Below, in pieces: positions 1 through 12,147 of a stretch of DNA of 64,000 bases. This DNA is from Methylobacterium sp. 10 (GTDB taxonomy: Bacteria > Pseudomonadota > Alphaproteobacteria > Rhizobiales > Beijerinckiaceae). The notes beneath the pieces were generated by a model. It did not search any database, had not been told where the DNA came from, and saw nothing but the letters and a program-made list of their open reading frames with translations. Both the position numbers and the translations under genes were made by a program. Location of the stretch: contig NZ_KI912577.1 in the NCBI RefSeq assembly GCF_000519085.1, positions 1,180,501-1,244,500 of the forward strand, given 5' to 3'. The first letter of the stretch is position 1. Each line of letters starts with the position of its first letter.

Positions 1-378
1 AGCCGGGGTGGCGGCCCCCTCTGGTGCCGGCTGCTCCCCGGTGAAGAGCACGGCATCCACGTCGCCCGCGACCTTGATGGCCTCCCGCGTCGCGACGACG
101 AACCCCTGCGTGCGCAGGTTCTCGTCGGTGAAGCTCTTCTCCAGGTCGACGAAGGCCGTCGACGGCAGCTCGACGATGGAGAGCGTCGCGCCGCCTTCCA
201 GCCGCTCGAAGCCGGAGAAGCGCTTGGACAGCGTCATGTCCGAGGCCGGCGTGAAGCCGAAGCGCGAACTCGGCGGAAAGATTGCATCGGCGGCCAGGGC
301 CACGGAGACGGCGCCTGACGAGAGCCCGGCGATCAGGGCCAGTGCCACGACCGGACGGACGAGGTTGCGCAGACGCAT
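1..378 (-). CDS. secreted protein of unknown function, C-terminus cut by window edge
   Basis: The reading frame runs off the left edge, so only the first 126 residues are visible. It begins MRLRNLVRPVVALALIAG, a basic start followed by a hydrophobic stretch and an alanine-rich cleavage region ending near ALAADA, so export to the periplasm is likely. The visible mature part (FGFTPASDMTLSKRFSGFE, then VELPSTAFVDLEKSF) alternates short strands and looks like a small soluble domain. I do not recognise the family. It lies downstream of gpmA on the same strand, about 200 bases away, and could be co-transcribed. Confidence 0.75.
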   Translation of the reverse strand, partial: MRLRNLVRPVVALALIAGLSSGAVSVALAADAIFPPSSRFGFTPASDMTLSKRFSGFERLEGGATLSIVELPSTAFVDLEKSFTDENLRTQGFVVATREAIKVAGDVDAVLFTGEQPAPEGAATPA

Positions 379-581
379 CGGATGGGTTCTCCGGGGCGGA
401 GCCGACGATCGCGGCTCCGGGTCAGGTGTTCGGACGCGAGACGTCTCCGGTCAAGGCGAAGCGCTCGCGCGGACTTCGTGAGGAAGGCTCGCTCGATGAT
501 GGGTCGGCCCACACCTCCCCACTGTCAAGCGCCCCGCGAGAAGGGCGGCGAGCCCGCGGCGCCGCACCACCGCCGAGCCCG

Positions 582-1220
582 TCAGGCGTCGTGGTCGATG
601 TCCCGCTCGAGCACGGCCTTGCTCTCCACCGTGGTGTCGGCCTTGAGCTGGTAGACCAGGGGGATGCCGGTGGCGATCTCGAGACTGGCGATGGTCTTCG
701 TGGTCATTCCGTCGAGCACCATCACCAGCGCCCGCAGGGAATTGCCGTGGGCGGCTACCAGGACGCGTTCTCCCGCCATGACGCGCGGCAGGATGGTCTG
801 GATGTAATAGGGCAGCACGCGCGCCGCGGTGTCCTTCAAACTCTCCCCGCCGGGGGGCGGAATGTCGTAGGACCGGCGCCACTGGTGCACCTGGGCGTCG
901 CCCCAGCGCTCACGGGCATCGTCCTTGTTGAGGCCCGACAGGTCGCCGTAATCGCGCTCGTTGAGCGCCTCGGACCGGACCGTCTCGATGCCGCCCTGGC
1001 CCATCTCCTCCAGGATCAGCGCGCAGGTATGCTGCGCCCGCTGCAGGTTGGAGGTGAAGGCCACATCGAAGGCGTAACCCTGCTGCTTCAGCCAGCGGCC
1101 GGCGGTCCTGGCCTCGGTGATGCCGAGCTCGGTGAGTTGCGGATCGCGCCAGCCGGTGAAAAGCTTCTTGAGGTTCCATTCGCTCTGGCCGTGGCGAGCG
1201 AGGACGAGCAGGCGCTCCAT
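582..1220 (-). CDS. gpmA: 2,3-bisphosphoglycerate-dependent phosphoglycerate mutase
   Basis: This enzyme interconverts 3- and 2-phosphoglycerate in glycolysis and gluconeogenesis in the cytosol. The 212-residue protein starts with the phosphohistidine motif [10 protein letters not shown] (catalytic His near residue 10). It then carries the [13 protein letters not shown] and ERDYGDLSG signatures and a second histidine in [13 protein letters not shown]. The length is that of the short alphaproteobacterial form, shorter than the roughly 250-residue enterobacterial GpmA. It lies downstream of dapB on the same strand with a gap of about 105 bases. The assignment to GpmA rather than a general histidine phosphatase rests on the ERDYG and GGESL motifs. 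Confidence 0.95.
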   Translation of the reverse strand: MERLLVLARHGQSEWNLKKLFTGWRDPQLTELGITEARTAGRWLKQQGYAFDVAFTSNLQRAQHTCALILEEMGQGGIETVRSEALNERDYGDLSGLNKDDARERWGDAQVHQWRRSYDIPPPGGESLKDTAARVLPYYIQTILPRVMAGERVLVAAHGNSLRALVMVLDGMTTKTIASLEIATGIPLVYQLKADTTVESKAVLERDIDHDA

Positions 1221-1325
1221 CAGACGTCCATCCTATGTCTCGGTGAATGGTGCGGCGCAACAGAATCCGCGCCGGCGGGGCTGGTGTACCGGCAGACCTG
1301 AACAGTCAATGACCGGGCGCTGGTA

Positions 1326-2123
1326 TCAGAGGCCGAGGACGTCGGCCATGCCGTAGAGGCCGGGCGGTTTCGCATAGGCCCACAACGCCGCCTTTACGGC
1401 GCCGCGGGCGAAGATCGCACGGTCTTCGGCATGGTGGCTGATGGTGATGCGCTCGCCGGGGCCAGCGAAGGTCACGCTGTGGTCGCCCACCACCGTGCCG
1501 CCGCGAAGGGTGGCAAAGCCGATATCACCGGGGCGGCGCGCGCCGGTATGGCCGTCACGGGTCGAGACGCGGGTCTCGGCGAGGCTGACACCGCGCCCCT
1601 CCGCCGCCGCCTCTCCAAGGAGGAGCGCCGTGCCGGAGGGGGCGTCCACCTTCATGCGGTGATGCATCTCGACGATCTCGATGTCGAAATCCTCACCGAG
1701 TGCGGCGGCGACCTTGCGCACCAGCCCGGCGAGCAGGTTCACGCCCAGTGACATGTTGCCCGAGCGCACGATGCGGGCATGGTGCGCCGCCGCTGCGAGT
1801 TTGGCGATGTCCGGTTCGGCGAGGCCGGTCGTGCCGACGACGTGGACGATGCGGGCCTGCGCGGCGAGTTCGGCGAAGAAGGTCGTGGCGGCCGGGATGG
1901 TGAAGTCGAGGACGCCGTCGGTGGCGGCGAAGACGGTGAGCGGATCGTCGGTGACGGTGACGCCGAGGGGCGGCAGGCCGGCCAGCGCCCCCGCATCCTG
2001 GCCGAGGGCCGGCGAACCCTCACGCTCGACGGCGCCGCTCAGGGTGCAGCCCTCGGCCTCCGCCACAGCCCGGATCAGCATCCGCCCCATGCGCCCCTCG
2101 GCGCCGACCACTGCGAGCCGCAT
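1326..2123 (-). CDS. dapB: 4-hydroxy-tetrahydrodipicolinate reductase
   Basis: DapB catalyses the NAD(P)H-dependent reduction step of the diaminopimelate/lysine pathway. The 265-residue protein opens with the Rossmann motif [12 protein letters not shown]. It contains the family signature [16 protein letters not shown] with the catalytic histidine pair and lysine, followed by [16 protein letters not shown]. Length and motif spacing match the family. It is the upstream member of a dapB-gpmA arrangement. The start at 2123 is supported because the Rossmann motif sits within the first ten residues. Confidence 0.96.
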   Translation of the reverse strand: MRLAVVGAEGRMGRMLIRAVAEAEGCTLSGAVEREGSPALGQDAGALAGLPPLGVTVTDDPLTVFAATDGVLDFTIPAATTFFAELAAQARIVHVVGTTGLAEPDIAKLAAAAHHARIVRSGNMSLGVNLLAGLVRKVAAALGEDFDIEIVEMHHRMKVDAPSGTALLLGEAAAEGRGVSLAETRVSTRDGHTGARRPGDIGFATLRGGTVVGDHSVTFAGPGERITISHHAEDRAIFARGAVKAALWAYAKPPGLYGMADVLGL

Positions 2124-2208
2124 CCTGTCGCCCTTCCTCGAAACGTCGCGCCTGCGGTACAGCCTCGGCCGGCCGATGCCAAGGCGACGAGGAGTGGAGG
2201 CGAAACGA

Positions 2209-2916
2209 TCAGCGCTTGGTGGCGAGGATCGGTCCGAGCACGTCGCCGACGCCGTTCACGGTGATCTGGGTGCCGATGCACAGCAGCAGGAAGGCGAAGA
2301 GCCGGCCGAGCACCCGTGCTCCCACCGGGCCGATGGCCGTCACCACCCGGTCGGCCGAGCCGTAGGTGAATCTCACCAGGATTGCGATGGCGAGGGCCGC
2401 CAGCGACATGCCGAGGTAGAAGCCGATGCGGTCGGGGCCGGCAGCAGGCCGGTTCGAGCCCAGGGCGATCGCCACGGCGATGGTGCCGGGGCCGGTGGTG
2501 AAAGGGAGTGTCAGGGGGAAGAACGCCACGTCGGCGACGCTGTCGGTGGTGTCATGGGTCGCCTCGGCATGTTTCCGGGCCTCGCGGACCTCGGGCGCGC
2601 TGAGCAGCGTCCAGGCGGAGGCCGCGACCACGAGCCCGCCGGCGATCCGCAGCGCGCCCAGGGAAACCCCGAAGAAGTTGAGGATCGGCGCCCCCGCCCA
2701 CAGGGCCGCGAGCATGATCAGCGCGGAATAGAAGCCGATGCGCTTGGCGATCTCCACCCGCTCCGTATGCGAGTTCTGTGCGGTGATCTGCGAGAAGATC
2801 AGTGCCGAGCCCACCGGATTGACGATCGAGAACAGGCTGGAGAAGGCGAAGACGAAGCTGTGGAGCGCCGCCTCCGGGTCGATGAGGCTGAACATGGAAG
2901 CGAGTGCCTTGGACAA
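2209..2916 (-). CDS. MarC family integral membrane protein
   Basis: The 235-residue protein is strongly hydrophobic, with about six membrane segments. Near its N-terminus it has the MarC-type stretch [18 protein letters not shown] second family-like stretch, [19 protein letters not shown], lies mid-protein. MarC proteins are inner-membrane proteins of unproven function; the old link to multiple antibiotic resistance is not supported by later work on the family. It is followed on the same strand by dapB after about 85 bases. Confidence 0.88.
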   Translation of the reverse strand: MSKALASMFSLIDPEAALHSFVFAFSSLFSIVNPVGSALIFSQITAQNSHTERVEIAKRIGFYSALIMLAALWAGAPILNFFGVSLGALRIAGGLVVAASAWTLLSAPEVREARKHAEATHDTTDSVADVAFFPLTLPFTTGPGTIAVAIALGSNRPAAGPDRIGFYLGMSLAALAIAILVRFTYGSADRVVTAIGPVGARVLGRLFAFLLLCIGTQITVNGVGDVLGPILATKR

Positions 2917-2940
2917 TATTCTGGAACGAGCGACCCGGGT

Positions 2941-3675
2941 TCAACCCGGGGAAGGGGTGGGAACGAGGACCCTCGCCGGAGCGAAGCGGGCGGCCCGTTG
3001 CACCTGACGGACCGCCACCGGACGGTAGAGCTGCTTCGTGGCGTCGATGACGTGCAGGCCCGCGAAGGGGAGGGACAGGCCGGTGCCGACCTTCTCCCAG
3101 GCGCCGGCCGTCCGCAGCCAGAGCCGGCTGTTCACCGGAGGCATGTAGAGGGCCTCGGCCCATCCTTCCGGCGAGAATTGGGTGGTCCGCATCAGCCGGC
3201 CGAGTTGCGAGCGGCTGTAGGGCTGGCCGTGGCCGAAGGGCGTCGCATCGCGGCGGGCCCAGACGCCGCGCCGATTGGGCACGACGAGGATCATCCGTCC
3301 GCCGGGCGTCAGCACGCGCCAGACGTCCTGGAGCAATTCGGTGGGGCTCTCCACCGATTCGAGGGCGTGGACCAGGATCACCCTGTCCACCGCCGCTTCC
3401 GGCAGGGGCATCATCGTCGGGTCGGCGAGGGCCGAGCAGGATCGTCCGCCGCCGGGCCAGTTCACGACGCCCTGGGTCGCCGGCATGAAGGCGAGGGTGC
3501 GCTCGGCGATCACGTGGACCGGTCCGAGATAGGGTGTCGCATAGCCGAGGCCGAGAACCCTCAAGCCCGAGACCGAGCCGAGGAACCCATGGATCGCCCG
3601 CCCGACGATGCGATGGGTCACGCCGCCCAGCGGGCTGGCATAGAAGGCGCGCAGATCGGTCACGTCGAGGCGCAT
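2941..3675 (-). CDS. class I SAM-dependent methyltransferase
   Basis: The 244-residue soluble protein has a degenerate glycine-rich SAM loop (RVLGLGYATPYLG). The acidic and post-loop elements are DRVILVHALESVESPTELL and VWRVLTPGGRMILVVPNR, the usual motif II/III region of class I methyltransferases of the Methyltransf_11 type. The C-terminal half is family specific (WLRTAGAWEKVG) and gives no substrate clue. It is transcribed divergently from gloB across about 185 bases; in many alphaproteobacteria such a methyltransferase sits beside glyoxalase II. Its substrate is unknown. Confidence 0.85.
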   Translation of the reverse strand: MRLDVTDLRAFYASPLGGVTHRIVGRAIHGFLGSVSGLRVLGLGYATPYLGPVHVIAERTLAFMPATQGVVNWPGGGRSCSALADPTMMPLPEAAVDRVILVHALESVESPTELLQDVWRVLTPGGRMILVVPNRRGVWARRDATPFGHGQPYSRSQLGRLMRTTQFSPEGWAEALYMPPVNSRLWLRTAGAWEKVGTGLSLPFAGLHVIDATKQLYRPVAVRQVQRAARFAPARVLVPTPSPG

Positions 3676-3859
3676 GGGGCGGCTTGCTCCGGCGTGGCCG
3701 GACGTTGTCGAGGTTGCAGGGTTCTTTGACGCAGGGGCTGAATCGGATCAATGGGGACGAGACCGCTCGCCCACAAGCCGGCACGCTGCGGATGGCGGAA
3801 CTCCTCGCCGCCGGGTCCGGTTCTGCCTCGAGCGACCGCGCAACAGACAGGAACGCCTC

Positions 3860-4639
3860 GTGACCGTCTCCCGCCCCGAGATCCGCACCTTCCTCTGCCG
3901 CAGCGACAACATTGGCGTGCTGATCCGCGACCCCGCGACGGGCGCCTGTGCCGCCATCGACGTGCCCGAGGCGGCTCCCGTGCTGAAGGCCCTCGACGAG
4001 ACGGGCTGGTCGCTCACGGACATCCTCGTGACCCATCGGCATCTCGACCATGTGGAGGGGATTCCGGAGGTGAAGCGGCGCACGGGCGCAAAGGTGACCG
4101 CCCCACGCAAGGCCGTCCCGGACGTACCGGAGGTGGACGTCACCGTCGCCGAGGGGGATCTCGTCCGGGTGGGCGACCTCGAGGCCGAGGTCTGGGAGAC
4201 GCCGGGCCATTGCCTCGACCACGTCACCTACTGGTTCGCGGAATCAGGGATCGTCTGTGCCGGCGACACCCTCTTCACCCTCGGTTGCGGACGGGTGGTG
4301 GAAGGCCGGCCCGAATCGCTATGGCGCTCGCTGGAGCGGTTTCTTCCCCTGCCCGACGACACCCAGGTCTTCAGCGGCCACGATTACGTACTCGCCAACG
4401 CCCGTTTCGCTCTGGCCGCGGATCCCGACAATCAGCCGCTGAGAAATCGCGTGAGGGAAGCGGAGGAGGCCCGGGCCGCGGGCCGCTTCCTCATCCCGAC
4501 GACGATGAAACACGAGCGGGCGACCAATCCATTCCTCCGTTCCACGGAGCCCTCCTTGGCTAAAGCAGTGAATCTTTCACCTAATTCACCCGCAGAGGTA
4601 GTGTTCACTGCATTAAGGGCCTGGAAGAACAGCTTCTGA
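3860..4639 (+). CDS. gloB: hydroxyacylglutathione hydrolase (glyoxalase II)
   Basis: This enzyme hydrolyses S-lactoylglutathione to lactate and glutathione, completing methylglyoxal detoxification. From a GTG start at 3860 the protein is 259 residues, close to the usual 255. The metallo-beta-lactamase metal motif is THRHLDH (His59, His61, Asp63, His64), with further ligands in ETPGHCLDHV, CAGDTLF and VFSGHDY. The C-terminal HERATNPFLR stretch is typical of GloB substrate binding. GTG was chosen over the longer upstream frame because a GGAACG ribosome-binding-like sequence precedes it and the family alignment begins there. Confidence 0.94.
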   Translation: MTVSRPEIRTFLCRSDNIGVLIRDPATGACAAIDVPEAAPVLKALDETGWSLTDILVTHRHLDHVEGIPEVKRRTGAKVTAPRKAVPDVPEVDVTVAEGDLVRVGDLEAEVWETPGHCLDHVTYWFAESGIVCAGDTLFTLGCGRVVEGRPESLWRSLERFLPLPDDTQVFSGHDYVLANARFALAADPDNQPLRNRVREAEEARAAGRFLIPTTMKHERATNPFLRSTEPSLAKAVNLSPNSPAEVVFTALRAWKNSF

Positions 4640-4742
4640 CCGGCTATGGCCCTTTGGCTGTCTCGGACTCAGCGGGACAAGCGGGGGCGACGCCGACTCC
4701 GGATACGGCCCGCCCTCCTTATCAGCGCCGGCTGGAGTATCG

Positions 4743-5459
4743 ATGGAGACGGCAGGTACGTCCTTTGTGGTCGGCTATGATTCGGCCGGCAGCGATGATG
4801 CTTCACCCATGATGGGTCTTCGTCCGCCCGACAGGTCCAAGGCCCGAATTGGCCGGGCCAGCCCCGCACCGCTCTCGGTGGATGCGCGCCTCCTCGCGAT
4901 TGCGACGGAACATCTGGCGCGCCTCGGGCACAAACGGGTGACGGTCGTGGCCGTGGCCGCCGAAGCCGGCATGACCCATGCCAACGTCTACCGATATTTT
5001 CCTTCCAAGGACGCCCTGCTCGATGCCGTCGCAGGGCGCTGGCTCCGGGATGTGGAGGCGGAACTCGCCCGCATCGCCGATGCGCCCGATCCCGCCGACG
5101 ACAAGATCGAACGCCTGCTGATGGCCCTGGCGAGTGCCCAGCGCGAGGTGCTGGCACGGGAGCCCCACCTGTTTGCGGTCCATCTCGACGCGACCGTGGC
5201 CGCACGGCCCATCGCCCGGCGTCACCGGGTGCGCCTGCGCAGCCTGGTCGAACGGGTGGTGGAAGAGGGGATCGCGGCGGGCGCCTTCGTGGCGCGGGAC
5301 CGCGAGCGGGCGATCGCCTACATCTTCGATGCGAGCTACCGGTTCACCCATCCCCTGGCGATGCAGCACGATTCCGACCTTCCCGTCGACCTGATCCAGG
5401 CCCGCTTCGGCGCGGTGATCCAGGCCATCCAGAAAGTGCTGCGGATGGGCGCACTTTAG
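4743..5459 (+). CDS. TetR/AcrR family transcriptional regulator
   Basis: The protein has a TetR-type N-terminal helix-turn-helix (VTVVAVAAEAGMTHANVYRYFPSKDALLDAV). This is followed by an all-helical ligand-binding domain ending in an amphipathic helix (FGAVIQAIQKVLR). The annotated start gives 238 residues with a long unstructured N-terminus; an internal ATG at 4809 would give a more typical 216 residues. The ligand cannot be predicted. A CRP-type palindrome lies immediately after the stop codon and before the mdh operon, so the gene may be unrelated in regulation to the TCA genes. Confidence 0.9.
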   Translation: METAGTSFVVGYDSAGSDDASPMMGLRPPDRSKARIGRASPAPLSVDARLLAIATEHLARLGHKRVTVVAVAAEAGMTHANVYRYFPSKDALLDAVAGRWLRDVEAELARIADAPDPADDKIERLLMALASAQREVLAREPHLFAVHLDATVAARPIARRHRVRLRSLVERVVEEGIAAGAFVARDRERAIAYIFDASYRFTHPLAMQHDSDLPVDLIQARFGAVIQAIQKVLRMGAL

Positions 5460-5463
5460 GCAA

Positions 5464-5479
5464 AGTGACAATTATCACA
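5464..5479. promoter_or_regulatory. CRP/FNR-type palindrome upstream of the TCA operon
   Basis: The sequence AGTGACAATTATCACA matches the TGTGA-N6-TCACA layout with one end mismatch and is nearly perfectly palindromic. It lies five bases after the TetR stop codon and about 270 bases before mdh, in the only long non-coding stretch ahead of the operon. Binding by a CRP/FNR-family regulator is an inference from shape alone; the site could equally be the operator of the adjacent TetR protein. Confidence 0.35.
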
Positions 5480-5530
5480 GCCTGTCACCTAAGCTTTGCC
5501 GTCGAACCGGCGGGAGCTTCGGCCTCCTAA

Positions 5531-6712
<1,182 letters not shown>

Positions 6713-6733
6713 AACCTGACAAGAAGCGTCGCG

Positions 6734-6756
6734 CGCCGGCCGCATACCGGCCGGCG
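6734..6756 (+). other. GC-rich hairpin between mdh and sucC
   Basis: An eight-base perfect stem (CGCCGGCC with GGCCGGCG) closes a seven-base loop just after the mdh stop. No T-run follows. It is more likely an mRNA-stabilising or attenuating stem-loop within the operon than a full terminator, and could set the high mdh-to-suc ratio. Confidence 0.5.
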
Positions 6757-6824
6757 TGAACGATGCCGGTGTCGTGTCTTCCAATCCCGCGCCATGCCGC
6801 GGGACGAGACGAGGAAATGTCCGA

Positions 6825-8021
6825 ATGAACATCCATGAATATCAGGCGAAGGCGGTACTCAAGGAGTTCGGCCTGCCCGTCTCCCGCGGTGTACCGATCT
6901 TCAAGCCCGAGGAGGCCGAAGCGGCCGCCAGGGAACTCGGCGGCCCGGTTTGGGTGGTGAAGTCGCAGATTCATGCCGGCGGCCGCGGCAAGGGCACCTT
7001 CAAGGGCGCTCCCGCCGGCGCCAAGGGCGGCGTGCGCGTCACCAAGTCCATCGACGAGGTCAAGCAGTTTGCCGGCGAAATGCTGGGGCAGACGCTGGTC
7101 ACGATCCAGACGGGCGAGGCCGGCAAGCAGGTCAACCGCCTCTATATCGAAGAAGGCGCGCAGATCGCCGCCGAGTTCTACCTGTCGATGCTCGTCGACC
7201 GCGAGACCGGACAGGTCGCCTTTGTCGTCTCGACGGAAGGCGGCATGGATATCGAGACCGTGGCCCACGATACGCCTGAGAAGATCATTACCTTCTCCGT
7301 CGATCCGGCCACCGGGATCATGCCGCATCACGGCCGGGCCGTCGCCAAGGCGCTGGGCCTCACCGGCGCGCAGGCCAAGGAAGCAGGCGATCTCACGGCG
7401 AAGCTCTACGCGGCGTTCACCGCCAAGGACATGAGCATGCTGGAGATCAATCCGCTGGTGCTCACCGGCGACGGGCATCTCAAATGCCTGGACGCCAAGA
7501 TCTCCTTCGATTCGAACGCGCTCTACCGCCACCCGGACATCGTCGCGCTCCGCGACGAAACCGAGGAGGACGCCAAGGAGATCGAGGCCTCGAAGTACGA
7601 CCTCGCCTACATCGCGCTGGATGGCACCATCGGCTGCATGGTCAACGGCGCGGGCCTTGCCATGGCGACGCTGGACATCATCAAGCTCTACGGCGAGGAG
7701 CCGGCGAACTTCCTCGATGTCGGCGGCGGCGCATCGGAAGAGAAGGTGACGGCGGCCTTCAAGATCATCACCGCCGATCCGCAGGTGAAGGGTATCCTCG
7801 TCAACATCTTCGGCGGGATCATGAAATGCGACGTGATCGCCAACGGCGTGATCGCGGCGGTGAAGGCGGTGGGCCTCGAAGTGCCGCTGGTGGTGCGACT
7901 GGAGGGCACCAACGTCGAGAAGGGCAAGGAGATCATCCGGAATTCCGGCCTCAACGTGATCCCCGCCGACGACCTCGACGATGCCGCGCAGAAGATCGTC
8001 GCCGCCGTGAAGAAGGGCTGA
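6825..8021 (+). CDS. sucC: succinyl-CoA ligase (ADP-forming) beta subunit
   Basis: SucC carries the nucleotide-binding ATP-grasp half of succinyl-CoA synthetase, which makes ATP or GTP from succinyl-CoA. From the ATG at 6825 it is 398 residues beginning [19 protein letters not shown], the invariant family start. It carries the [14 protein letters not shown] nucleotide loop, [12 protein letters not shown], and the C-terminal CoA-ligase domain with [24 protein letters not shown] upstream provides the ribosome-binding site; the frame extends further upstream but that part is not conserved. SucD follows after eight bases. Confidence 0.97.
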   Translation: MNIHEYQAKAVLKEFGLPVSRGVPIFKPEEAEAAARELGGPVWVVKSQIHAGGRGKGTFKGAPAGAKGGVRVTKSIDEVKQFAGEMLGQTLVTIQTGEAGKQVNRLYIEEGAQIAAEFYLSMLVDRETGQVAFVVSTEGGMDIETVAHDTPEKIITFSVDPATGIMPHHGRAVAKALGLTGAQAKEAGDLTAKLYAAFTAKDMSMLEINPLVLTGDGHLKCLDAKISFDSNALYRHPDIVALRDETEEDAKEIEASKYDLAYIALDGTIGCMVNGAGLAMATLDIIKLYGEEPANFLDVGGGASEEKVTAAFKIITADPQVKGILVNIFGGIMKCDVIANGVIAAVKAVGLEVPLVVRLEGTNVEKGKEIIRNSGLNVIPADDLDDAAQKIVAAVKKG

Positions 8022-8029
8022 GAGTACCC

Positions 8030-8914
8030 ATGTCCATCCTGATCGACGCGAACACCAAGGTCATCTGCCAGGGCTTCACCGGCAAGAACGGCACCTTCCA
8101 TTCCGAGCAGGCTATCGCCTACGGCACTAAGATGGTCGGCGGCACCTCGCCGGGCAAAGGCGGCGCGAGCCATCTCGGCCTGCCGGTTTTCGACACCGTG
8201 GTCGAGGCGCGCGAGGCCACCGGCGCCGATGCTTCCGTGGTTTATGTGCCGCCGCCCGGTGCGGCCGATGCCATCTGCGAGGCGATCCAGGCGGAGATCC
8301 CGCTCATCGTCTGCATCACGGAGGGGATTCCGGTCCTCGACATGGTGCGGGTGAAGCGGGCGCTCGAAGGCTCGAAGTCGCGCCTCATCGGGCCGAACTG
8401 CCCCGGCGTCGTCACCGCCGGCGAGTGCAAGATCGGCATCATGCCGGCCAACATCTTCAAGCGCGGCTCGGTGGGCATCGTCTCGCGCTCCGGTACGCTG
8501 ACCTACGAGGCCGTGTTCCAGACCTCGAATGCCGGCCTCGGTCAGACCACGGCGGTGGGGATCGGCGGCGACCCGGTGAAGGGTACCGAGTTCATCTCGA
8601 TGCTCGAACTGTTCCTCGCCGACGACAAGACCGAGTCGATCGTGATGATCGGCGAGATCGGCGGCTCGGCCGAGGAAGAGGCGGCGCAGTTCATCGCCGA
8701 CGAGGCCAGGCGCGGGCGCAAGAAACCCATGGTCGGCTTCATCGCCGGTCGCACGGCGCCTCCGGGCCGCCGCATGGGCCATGCCGGCGCCATCATCTCG
8801 GGCGGCAAGGGCGGTGCCGATGACAAGATCGCGGCGATGGAAGCTGCCGGCATCCGGGTCTCGCCCTCGCCGGCGCGCCTCGGCAGCACCCTCGTCGACG
8901 TCCTCAAGGGTTGA
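8030..8914 (+). CDS. sucD: succinyl-CoA ligase (ADP-forming) alpha subunit
   Basis: SucD binds CoA and carries the phosphohistidine of the synthetase. It is 294 residues from ATG 8030, beginning [18 protein letters not shown]. Motifs are the CoA-binding [20 protein letters not shown], the SRSGTLTYE loop and the active-site histidine in [14 protein letters not shown]. It begins eight bases after the sucC stop, so the two subunits are translated from one message in equal amounts. Confidence 0.97.
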   Translation: MSILIDANTKVICQGFTGKNGTFHSEQAIAYGTKMVGGTSPGKGGASHLGLPVFDTVVEAREATGADASVVYVPPPGAADAICEAIQAEIPLIVCITEGIPVLDMVRVKRALEGSKSRLIGPNCPGVVTAGECKIGIMPANIFKRGSVGIVSRSGTLTYEAVFQTSNAGLGQTTAVGIGGDPVKGTEFISMLELFLADDKTESIVMIGEIGGSAEEEAAQFIADEARRGRKKPMVGFIAGRTAPPGRRMGHAGAIISGGKGGADDKIAAMEAAGIRVSPSPARLGSTLVDVLKG

Positions 8915-9101
8915 GGCTCACGAGAATCTGTCACCCGTGTTGCGGTGCAAAATCGTCCCGCAGCATCTATCTAGGAAGCGACGCGGCCTGACCGCCGCGT
9001 CGATACGGACATCCCCATCGAAGCGCCCATCGGCGCCACCGGGGAGAGCAGGGGGCCCGCCGCAGGGGCGGCTTCCCCGCCAAGCGGTAGGATGATCGAC
9101 G

Positions 9102-12089
9102 ATGGCTCGCCAGGACGCGCTTCTCGAAACCTCGTTCCTCACCGGCGGCAATGCCGCCTATCTCGAGGAATTGCAGGCGGCCTATGCCCGCGATCCGCAT
9201 TCGGTCGATCAGCAGTGGCAGGAGTTCTTCAAATCCCTCGGTGACGAGAGCGGCCTCGCCGAGAAGAACGCCGCGGGCGCCTCATGGCAGAAGCCGAACT
9301 GGCCGGTTCATGCCAACGGCGAGATGGTCTCGGCTCTCGACGGCAACTGGGCTACGGTCGAGAAGGCGGTGGGCGAGAAGATCCGCGCGAAGTCGGACAC
9401 GGCCAAGCTCGATGGCGCCAAGGTCGCCAACGGCGCCGCCGTGGTCGCCGCCAGCGGCGTGTCGGTCGAGCAGGCGACCAAGGATTCCGTCCGCGCGATC
9501 ATGCTGATCCGTGCTTACCGCATGCGCGGCCATCTCCACGCCAAGCTCGATCCCCTCGGGCTCGCCCCGCGCGGCGACCATGAGGAGCTGCATCCCCAGC
9601 ATTACGGGTTCGAGGAAAAGGACTGGGACCGTCCGATCTTCCTCGATAACGTCCTCGGCCTGCAATATTCGACCATCCGCGAGATCGTCGAGATCCTGGA
9701 GCGCACCTACTGCCAGACCCTCGGCGTCGAGTTCATGCATATCTCCAACCCGGAGGAGAAGGCGTGGATTCAGGAGCGGATCGAGGGCAAGGGCAAGGAG
9801 ATCTCCTTCACGCCCGAAGGCCGGCGCGCGATCCTGAACAAGCTGGTGGAGGCTGAGGGCTTCGAGAAGTTCCTCGACCTCAAATACACCGGTACCAAGC
9901 GCTTCGGTCTCGACGGGTCGGAATCGATGATCCCGGCGCTGGAGCAGATCATCAAGCGCGGTGGGGCGCTGGGCGCGAAGGAGATCGTTCTCGGTATGGC
10001 CCATCGCGGCCGCTTGAACGTGCTCTCCAACGTGATGGCAAAGCCCTTCCGCGCCATCTTCAACGAGTTCAAGGGCGGCTCCGCGTCTCCCGCGGAGGTC
10101 GAGGGCTCGGGCGACGTGAAGTACCATCTCGGTGCCTCGTCGGACCGTGCCTTCGACGACAACAACGTCCACCTGTCGCTGACGGCCAACCCGTCCCATC
10201 TCGAAATCGTCGATCCGGTGGTGCTGGGGAAGGTCCGCGCCAAGCAGGACCAGCGGGCCAAGCCGAACGTGCAGCGCACCAGCGTCGTACCGCTTCTCAT
10301 CCACGGCGATGCGGCCTTCGCCGGCCAGGGCGTGGTGGCGGAGTGCCTCGGCCTGTCGGGCCTGAAGGGGCACCGCACCGGCGGCTCGATCCACTTCATC
10401 ATCAACAACCAGATCGGCTTCACCACCGATCCGCGCTTCTCGCGCTCGTCGCCCTACCCGTCCGACGTGGCCAAGATGGTGGAGGCGCCGATCTTCCACT
10501 GCAACGGCGACGACCCGGAGGCCGTGACCTTCGCGGCCAAGATCGCCATCGAGTACCGCCAGAAGTTCGGCAAGCCCGTCGTCATCGACATGCTGTGCTA
10601 CCGCCGCTTCGGCCATAACGAGGGTGATGAGCCGGCCTTCACCCAGCCGAAGATGTATCAGCGCATCCGCAAGCACCCGACGGCCCTGGAGACCTACGGC
10701 AAGAAGCTCGTCGCCGAGGGCGTGTTGACCCAGGAGCAGTTCGACGCGCGCAAGGCCGAGTTCCGCGCCATGCTCGACGGGGAGCTGGAGGTCGCCGGTA
10801 ACTACAAGGCCAACAAGGCCGATTGGCTCGACGGCCGTTGGTCCGGCTTCAAGGCCGTGCGCGAGGATGTGGACGATCCGCGCCGCGGCAAGACCGGCGT
10901 GCCGGCCGATACCCTGCGTGAGATCGCCCGGCGCATCACCACGCCGCCGCCGGGCTTCCATCTCCACCGCACCATCCAGCGCTTCTTCGACAACCGCGCC
11001 AAGGCCGTGGAGACGGGCAAGGGCATCGATTGGGCGACGGCCGAGGCCCTGGCCATCGGATCGCTCCTCGTCGACGGTCACCGGGTCCGGCTGTCCGGCC
11101 AGGACGTGGAGCGCGGGACCTTCTCCCAGCGCCACGCCGTGGTGATCGATCAGGAGAACGAGCAGCGCTACACCTCGCTGAACTCGATCCGCGAGGGCCA
11201 AGCGAATCTCGAAGTCATCAACTCGATGCTCTCCGAGGAGGCCGTGCTCGGCTTCGAATACGGCTACTCTCTGGCCGAGCCCAACGCCCTGGTGCTGTGG
11301 GAGGCGCAGTTCGGCGACTTCGCCAACGGTGCGCAGGTGGTCATCGACCAGTTCATCTCCTCCGGCGAGCGCAAGTGGCTGCGCATGTCCGGCCTGACGC
11401 TGCTGCTGCCGCACGGCTACGAGGGCCAGGGGCCGGAGCATTCCTCCGCGCGTCTCGAGCGCTTCCTGCAGATGTGCGCCGAGGACAACATGCAGGTCGC
11501 CAACTGCACGACCCCCTCGAACTACTTCCACATCCTGCGCCGGCAGTTGAACCGCGAGTTCCGCAAGCCGCTGGTGCTGATGACCCCGAAATCGCTCCTG
11601 CGGCACAAGCGGGCGGTGTCGAACCTCGACATGCTGGCGGAGGGGTCGACCTTCCACCGCGTGCTCTGGGACGATGCGGAGCACGAAGACGACACCATCA
11701 AGCTCGTGAAGGACGACAAGATCCGTCGCGTCGTGCTCTGCTCGGGCAAGGTCTATTACGACCTCTACGACGAGCGCGAGAAGCGCGGCGTCAACGATGT
11801 CTACCTGATGCGCGTGGAGCAGCTCTATCCGTTCCCGCTCAAGGCGCTGGCCAACGAGATGGCGCGCTTCCGCAATGCGGAGGTCGTGTGGTGCCAGGAG
11901 GAGCCCAAGAACATGGGCGCCTGGTCCTTCGTCGATCCCTATCTCGAATGGGTTCTCGGCCAGGCTCAGTCGCAGGTGAAGCGGGCCCGCTATGTCGGCC
12001 GCCCCGCCTCGGCCTCCACGGCGGTCGGCCTCCTCTCCAAGCATCAGGCCCAGCTCCAGGCTTTCCTCAACGAAGCGCTGGCGGTCTGA
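9102..12089 (+). CDS. sucA: 2-oxoglutarate dehydrogenase E1 component
   Basis: SucA is the thiamine-diphosphate decarboxylase of the 2-oxoglutarate dehydrogenase complex. The 995-residue length is typical. The short N-terminal E2-binding segment ([21 protein letters not shown]) is present. The TPP region contains [23 protein letters not shown] and [10 protein letters not shown], and the C-terminal transketolase domain contains FSQRHAVV and [17 protein letters not shown]. About 190 bases separate it from sucD, the largest gap inside the operon, so an internal promoter is possible. Confidence 0.97.
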   Translation: MARQDALLETSFLTGGNAAYLEELQAAYARDPHSVDQQWQEFFKSLGDESGLAEKNAAGASWQKPNWPVHANGEMVSALDGNWATVEKAVGEKIRAKSDTAKLDGAKVANGAAVVAASGVSVEQATKDSVRAIMLIRAYRMRGHLHAKLDPLGLAPRGDHEELHPQHYGFEEKDWDRPIFLDNVLGLQYSTIREIVEILERTYCQTLGVEFMHISNPEEKAWIQERIEGKGKEISFTPEGRRAILNKLVEAEGFEKFLDLKYTGTKRFGLDGSESMIPALEQIIKRGGALGAKEIVLGMAHRGRLNVLSNVMAKPFRAIFNEFKGGSASPAEVEGSGDVKYHLGASSDRAFDDNNVHLSLTANPSHLEIVDPVVLGKVRAKQDQRAKPNVQRTSVVPLLIHGDAAFAGQGVVAECLGLSGLKGHRTGGSIHFIINNQIGFTTDPRFSRSSPYPSDVAKMVEAPIFHCNGDDPEAVTFAAKIAIEYRQKFGKPVVIDMLCYRRFGHNEGDEPAFTQPKMYQRIRKHPTALETYGKKLVAEGVLTQEQFDARKAEFRAMLDGELEVAGNYKANKADWLDGRWSGFKAVREDVDDPRRGKTGVPADTLREIARRITTPPPGFHLHRTIQRFFDNRAKAVETGKGIDWATAEALAIGSLLVDGHRVRLSGQDVERGTFSQRHAVVIDQENEQRYTSLNSIREGQANLEVINSMLSEEAVLGFEYGYSLAEPNALVLWEAQFGDFANGAQVVIDQFISSGERKWLRMSGLTLLLPHGYEGQGPEHSSARLERFLQMCAEDNMQVANCTTPSNYFHILRRQLNREFRKPLVLMTPKSLLRHKRAVSNLDMLAEGSTFHRVLWDDAEHEDDTIKLVKDDKIRRVVLCSGKVYYDLYDEREKRGVNDVYLMRVEQLYPFPLKALANEMARFRNAEVVWCQEEPKNMGAWSFVDPYLEWVLGQAQSQVKRARYVGRPASASTAVGLLSKHQAQLQAFLNEALAV

Positions 12090-12147
12090 CGACCCCGGTA
12101 CATCCCCTCATCCGACGCGACCAATCCATTCGGGCGGACAGAACACC

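Noticed and set aside
9282..12044. 920-residue open frame on the minus strand opposite sucA
   Set aside because: It is a mirror of the GC-rich sucA reading frame, has low-complexity His/Leu/Arg/Glu composition and no domain. The same holds for the long minus frame at 12067-14979 and the plus frame at 1681-3729.
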